From Phanerodontia chrysosporium (Eukaryota > Basidiomycota > Agaricomycetes > Polyporales > Phanerochaetaceae), in assembly GCA_001910725.1 (NCBI GenBank), contig MJGA01000009.1, forward strand, positions 434,001-498,000: DNA of 64,000 bases, in the 5' to 3' direction. Position 1 is the stretch's first letter, and each line of letters begins with the position of its first letter. Position numbers and translations under genes: made by a program. The notes below the pieces were generated by a model that had not been told where the DNA came from, ran no database searches, and was given only the letters and a program-made list of their open reading frames with translations. This document shows, in pieces, positions 61,027 through 64,000 of the stretch.

Positions 61027-63555
61027 AATATGTGGGCGCAGGATTGCCTGATTGTGCGTTTGTCTATCTACTACTGGACGTTCTGGATGATACCTTGTTC
61101 TGGACACTACCGTTACTCAGGTCCGACGATCTGTTCTCTCGACCACCATATGTGGACGATCTTGTAGCCTGTCAATTAATCCTCACGCTCTATGGATGCA
61201 ACGGAGCGCTGCGACCCTCATGGTACCTCATGCGATTATTCAACCCCTGCAGGGTCCCTCCCGCGCGTTCTCGACTTATCTGTGAGCGGCTTGACTTTCA
61301 CAGCGAGAACTCATAGACGCCGTTTTCTGCTGACTCAGCCGGAAGGCTTCGCTGCAGAGACCGTATTCGGTATGTGTAGTTCACACTTGACAGTACAGGG
61401 CCGGCAAACCTTCTCAAGACTTCCGCCAATTATTTCCAATGCGTTATCTCGCTGTAAGCTTTTCTCAAAGTCACTCGACCGTCCTCGTGCTAGAGTCTGA
61501 GATAGCGAAGCGGATAGATGAAAATTCCAAATTATATCCACCTACTCTCCGCCGCCTGTCGGAGGGTAGCAGACCTCCACCGAGCATTCACGGCGATGCA
61601 ACCCATACGGACTAGAACGCTTGCGCCGTGATCACAACCGTACGCTCGAGTGCAGCCAGCGCTTTGCTGTGACGTGTTCTCACAAGGCTAATGGCATCAA
61701 CGGGCACACGCGGGGTGCGTCGCCTGACTGCTTACCGCCAATCTCATACATTGACACACGCACAGGAGAGTTAGACCTGAGACCTGACGCGATCAACAAG
61801 GATCTGCGTGGGCCGCCACATCCAACCCCTCCCGAGATGCCGGACCCATTTCCTCCGTGTACAAGACTCTGATGGCACACTTGCCCCGCCGTCCCGGTTT
61901 CCGAGCGGGCCTGCAAGGCCTCCTCTCTCGCTATTGGTGTGTTACAGCGACGCAGCTGACCATCCGCACGCTGCGGACGCGTCTCACGAAGCTCACGGCG
62001 GGCCAAAGACTGACGTTCGTGTTATTTTTAGGCGGCGCGCTTTGCAGCGGACCCCAACGTACCCGGCTGTTCGCGACCACACGGGGCACGGTGACGGACC
62101 CTGCGGTGCCGCGGATGTGTTTCTCCGGCGGCTGGTGGAGGATGACATAACCACAACACGAAGCTGCGGGCCACCCGTCGCAGAGATGGGGTTCTGCAGA
62201 TGGCGCCACGGTGCTGGGCCCCCGGCGTGGTCTTGCGTGCCGGCTCGAGATAGCACGCCCTGCGACCCCCAACAGCATGTGCGACGCGCGAGAGCGTGTG
62301 TGGAACGTGCAATTTGTAGTTGCAGGTGGGCAGGTGGGCGACGCCCACCCTTGTGCGCGTTCCTCTTGTGAAACAGCTCTCCGTGCGACCGCAACTCTGC
62401 ATTGCCGTCGGTCATCCAAACGCGGCAGAAGACTGGCTACCCGGCCATTCCTGCCACACGATGATTTGCCCAAACCCCGAGTCTTCCGTGCATCCGGGGA
62501 ACATTGACATGAAGAGGCCGAGCCGCTTAAACGCCAGCAGTGACGCACCCATGCTGCAGTGCACGAGGGCACGTAGTGACGCCCCGCGAAGTTACCGCAC
62601 CGATGCGCGCTACGTGTCTTCCGTCGTGCAATCGCCCGCCGCCGCCGTTCTCATTGCTGGCGGATATCGGAGCGGCTCGACACGGTGGCGGCCGGGAGGT
62701 CTCGTTCCGGCCTGCGATTGCCCGACGATACGCAACGGGGGCCATAACTGCACGCACTCTGGCGGACAAGCGGAACAGGGCCCTGTCCCACGGCCGAGCA
62801 CTGCGATGTCGCAAATCGCCATCGGACCCCTTGCACACTGCCCGGCGAGGGGCGAATTGACCGGACATGGCATCGTGGCACATTACTCGGGATCCTCTCA
62901 TGTTCCCGATGCGTCCGACGGCGACCAAGGGCGCGCGGGACAGTCGGGCCCAGTGCGACATTGCATGGAATGCCGCAGTTCATGCCGACGGTACACGGAC
63001 GGCAATGGCTTCTCTGCCTAGGCACCGCTTCGTTGGGAGTCGATCTCAGTGCCACGGACCCAGATCCGCTGGTGTGAAACGTCGTCGGGGCCTTGGCAGC
63101 GCGCACTCCCCCCTAAGCTCGAATTAATTGGTGGCACCCTAACGGCGGTCACGATGGTTCGTGTGCAGACTAGTTGCTACATAATTCAATTCTATTACAT
63201 GCGACATGTGCTGTATTAATACAATTGCGTAGTCTAGTGAGGCAGGAGCCCCAGACCGGAGGGCCGTGCAGACGTCATTCAGGAGGCGTGAGTGGGCATG
63301 AGGGGCGATGGGAAGAAAACGAAAAGAGACGCTATGGATACACGAGTGACATCTGCTAGAATAACCTACTGTTGTACCGAACATTATACAGGCGAATAAT
63401 TACTAGACGGGGACAGAGGGCCGGGGACGGGGCAGGCCAGACAGGTCCACACCGCGGGAACGGCGAGCGCTCAGGACGGGACGAACAGGACAGAGAGCCG
63501 CATCGCGCGCTCAGACTCTGTCCGCTGTGCATCATGTGCTGATAACGCGGGTCAG
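61027..63555. other. 2.5 kb gene-free region
   Basis: The first ~500 bp are probably the 3' end of the ABC transporter transcript. From 61600 to 63100 both strands are open over long stretches because GC content is high and stop codons rare; I see no conserved motif, signal peptide or splice pattern. No gene is called. Confidence 0.4.
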
Positions 63556-64000
63556 CTAGCCGTCGAGGTACGCGGCACGGCGCGCGATCGACGCACCTGC
63601 AAGGGGGAAGACACGCCCGAGGAGCCGCATCGCGTTGATGAGCGCGTCGAGCTCGGTGTTCACGGTCGCGAGCAGGGCCTGCGTCAGGCGCGACTGCGTG
63701 TGCTGCAGCTCGAGCACGGCGAGGTACACGTGCGCGGCGGAACGCCAACATGTCTGTGTGCAGCCCGGTTAGCGTGCAGCCGGGGCAACAGCGCGGGTAC
63801 GTACGCTGATTATGGGGTTGATGAACGCGTAGTCGCCCTCGTTGAGCTCCTTGATCATGCCGGTCACCGCGCCTGCCGCGCCAACGCACCGGTGGTACGA
63901 CGTCGGGAGCATCAGCAGGTCGCGGTGGAGGTGGATCATGGAGGCGTGCAGCAGCGTGTGTATCGAGACGAGCTCGAGATCATTCTGCGAGAGCTGGTCT
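63556..64000 (-). CDS. Fungal-specific transcription factor, C-terminal part
   Basis: The gene runs off the right edge of the window, so the DNA-binding part is missing. Two exons are visible, joined by an intron near 63752-63806. Helical segments read SIHTLLHASMIHLHRDLLML, YAFINPIIS joined to CWRSAAHVYLAVLELQ, and NTELDALINAMRLLGRVFP, ending ARRAAYLDG. These match the alpha-helical end of the fungal_trans domain in Zn2Cys6 regulators of basidiomycetes (the motif NPIISxCW is typical). The target genes are unknown. The stop is at 63556-63558. Confidence 0.6.

Noticed and set aside
61931..63021. Long open frames on both strands (over 200 codons)
   Set aside because: They overlap on opposite strands in GC-rich DNA where stops are rare and have no recognisable domain or splice signals.

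Overview
The window is nuclear DNA of a filamentous basidiomycete. It was most likely an agaricomycete: genes are packed on both strands, coding exons are GC-rich and split by many 45-70 bp introns, and the set includes an ADP1-like ABCG transporter, an animal-type (IIC) P-type ATPase, a FunK1-like kinase fragment and a GPI-anchored CE4 deacetylase. The species cannot be named from sequence alone. Nothing prokaryotic, viral or CRISPR-like was seen. All gene models were joined by hand from splice sites and family conservation.

Layout. 1-834: end of a carboxymuconolactone-decarboxylase-family gene. 1221-5058: long disordered protein with C-terminal WD40 repeats. 6186-6982: CDC42. 7555-8729: SF3b subunit 4 (two RRMs). 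9187-11765: FG-GAP membrane protein of the ITFG1/TIP family. 11894-13046 (-): LACTB2-like metallo-beta-lactamase. 13348-16056: CWC22. 16318-17308 (-): nucleotidyltransferase-fold protein with a presequence-like N-terminus. 17682-19314: F-box-like protein. 19645-20750 (-) and 21550-22585 (-): two unknown proteins, the second membrane-bound. 23145-23957: FunK1-like kinase fragment. 24572-25601: Rab11/Ypt3. 26117-27799 (-): FAD monooxygenase. 28343-33249 (-): Na,K-type P-ATPase. 33250-36807: gene-poor, with a possible 1.25 kb inverted-repeat element. 36808-37623: single-pass membrane protein. 38231-39959 (-): HMG-box factor behind a 4.3 kb gene-free stretch. 44260-46105: glutamate 5-kinase. 46266-47161 (-): RNA polymerase I Rpa34-like subunit. 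50155-52161: polysaccharide deacetylase. 52965-54499 (-): OST48/Wbp1. 54721-55085: COX17. 55273-57179 (-): Ariadne-type RBR ubiquitin ligase. 57592-61026: ABCG transporter. 63556-64000 (-): C-terminal end of a fungal-specific transcription factor.

Most genes are unlinked housekeeping functions (splicing, polarity, secretion, N-glycosylation, proline synthesis, copper delivery, rRNA transcription), not a pathway cluster. I saw no convincing new multi-gene system. The signals most worth attention are small-scale. (1) At least a dozen apparent one-base indels, mostly in G/C runs, interrupt otherwise intact conserved genes and look like sequencing or assembly error. (2) There is a 5-nt exon in Rab11, an 8-nt exon in the deacetylase metal-binding motif, and several GC-AG introns. 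(3) There is a candidate non-autonomous inverted-repeat element near 35.2-36.4 kb.
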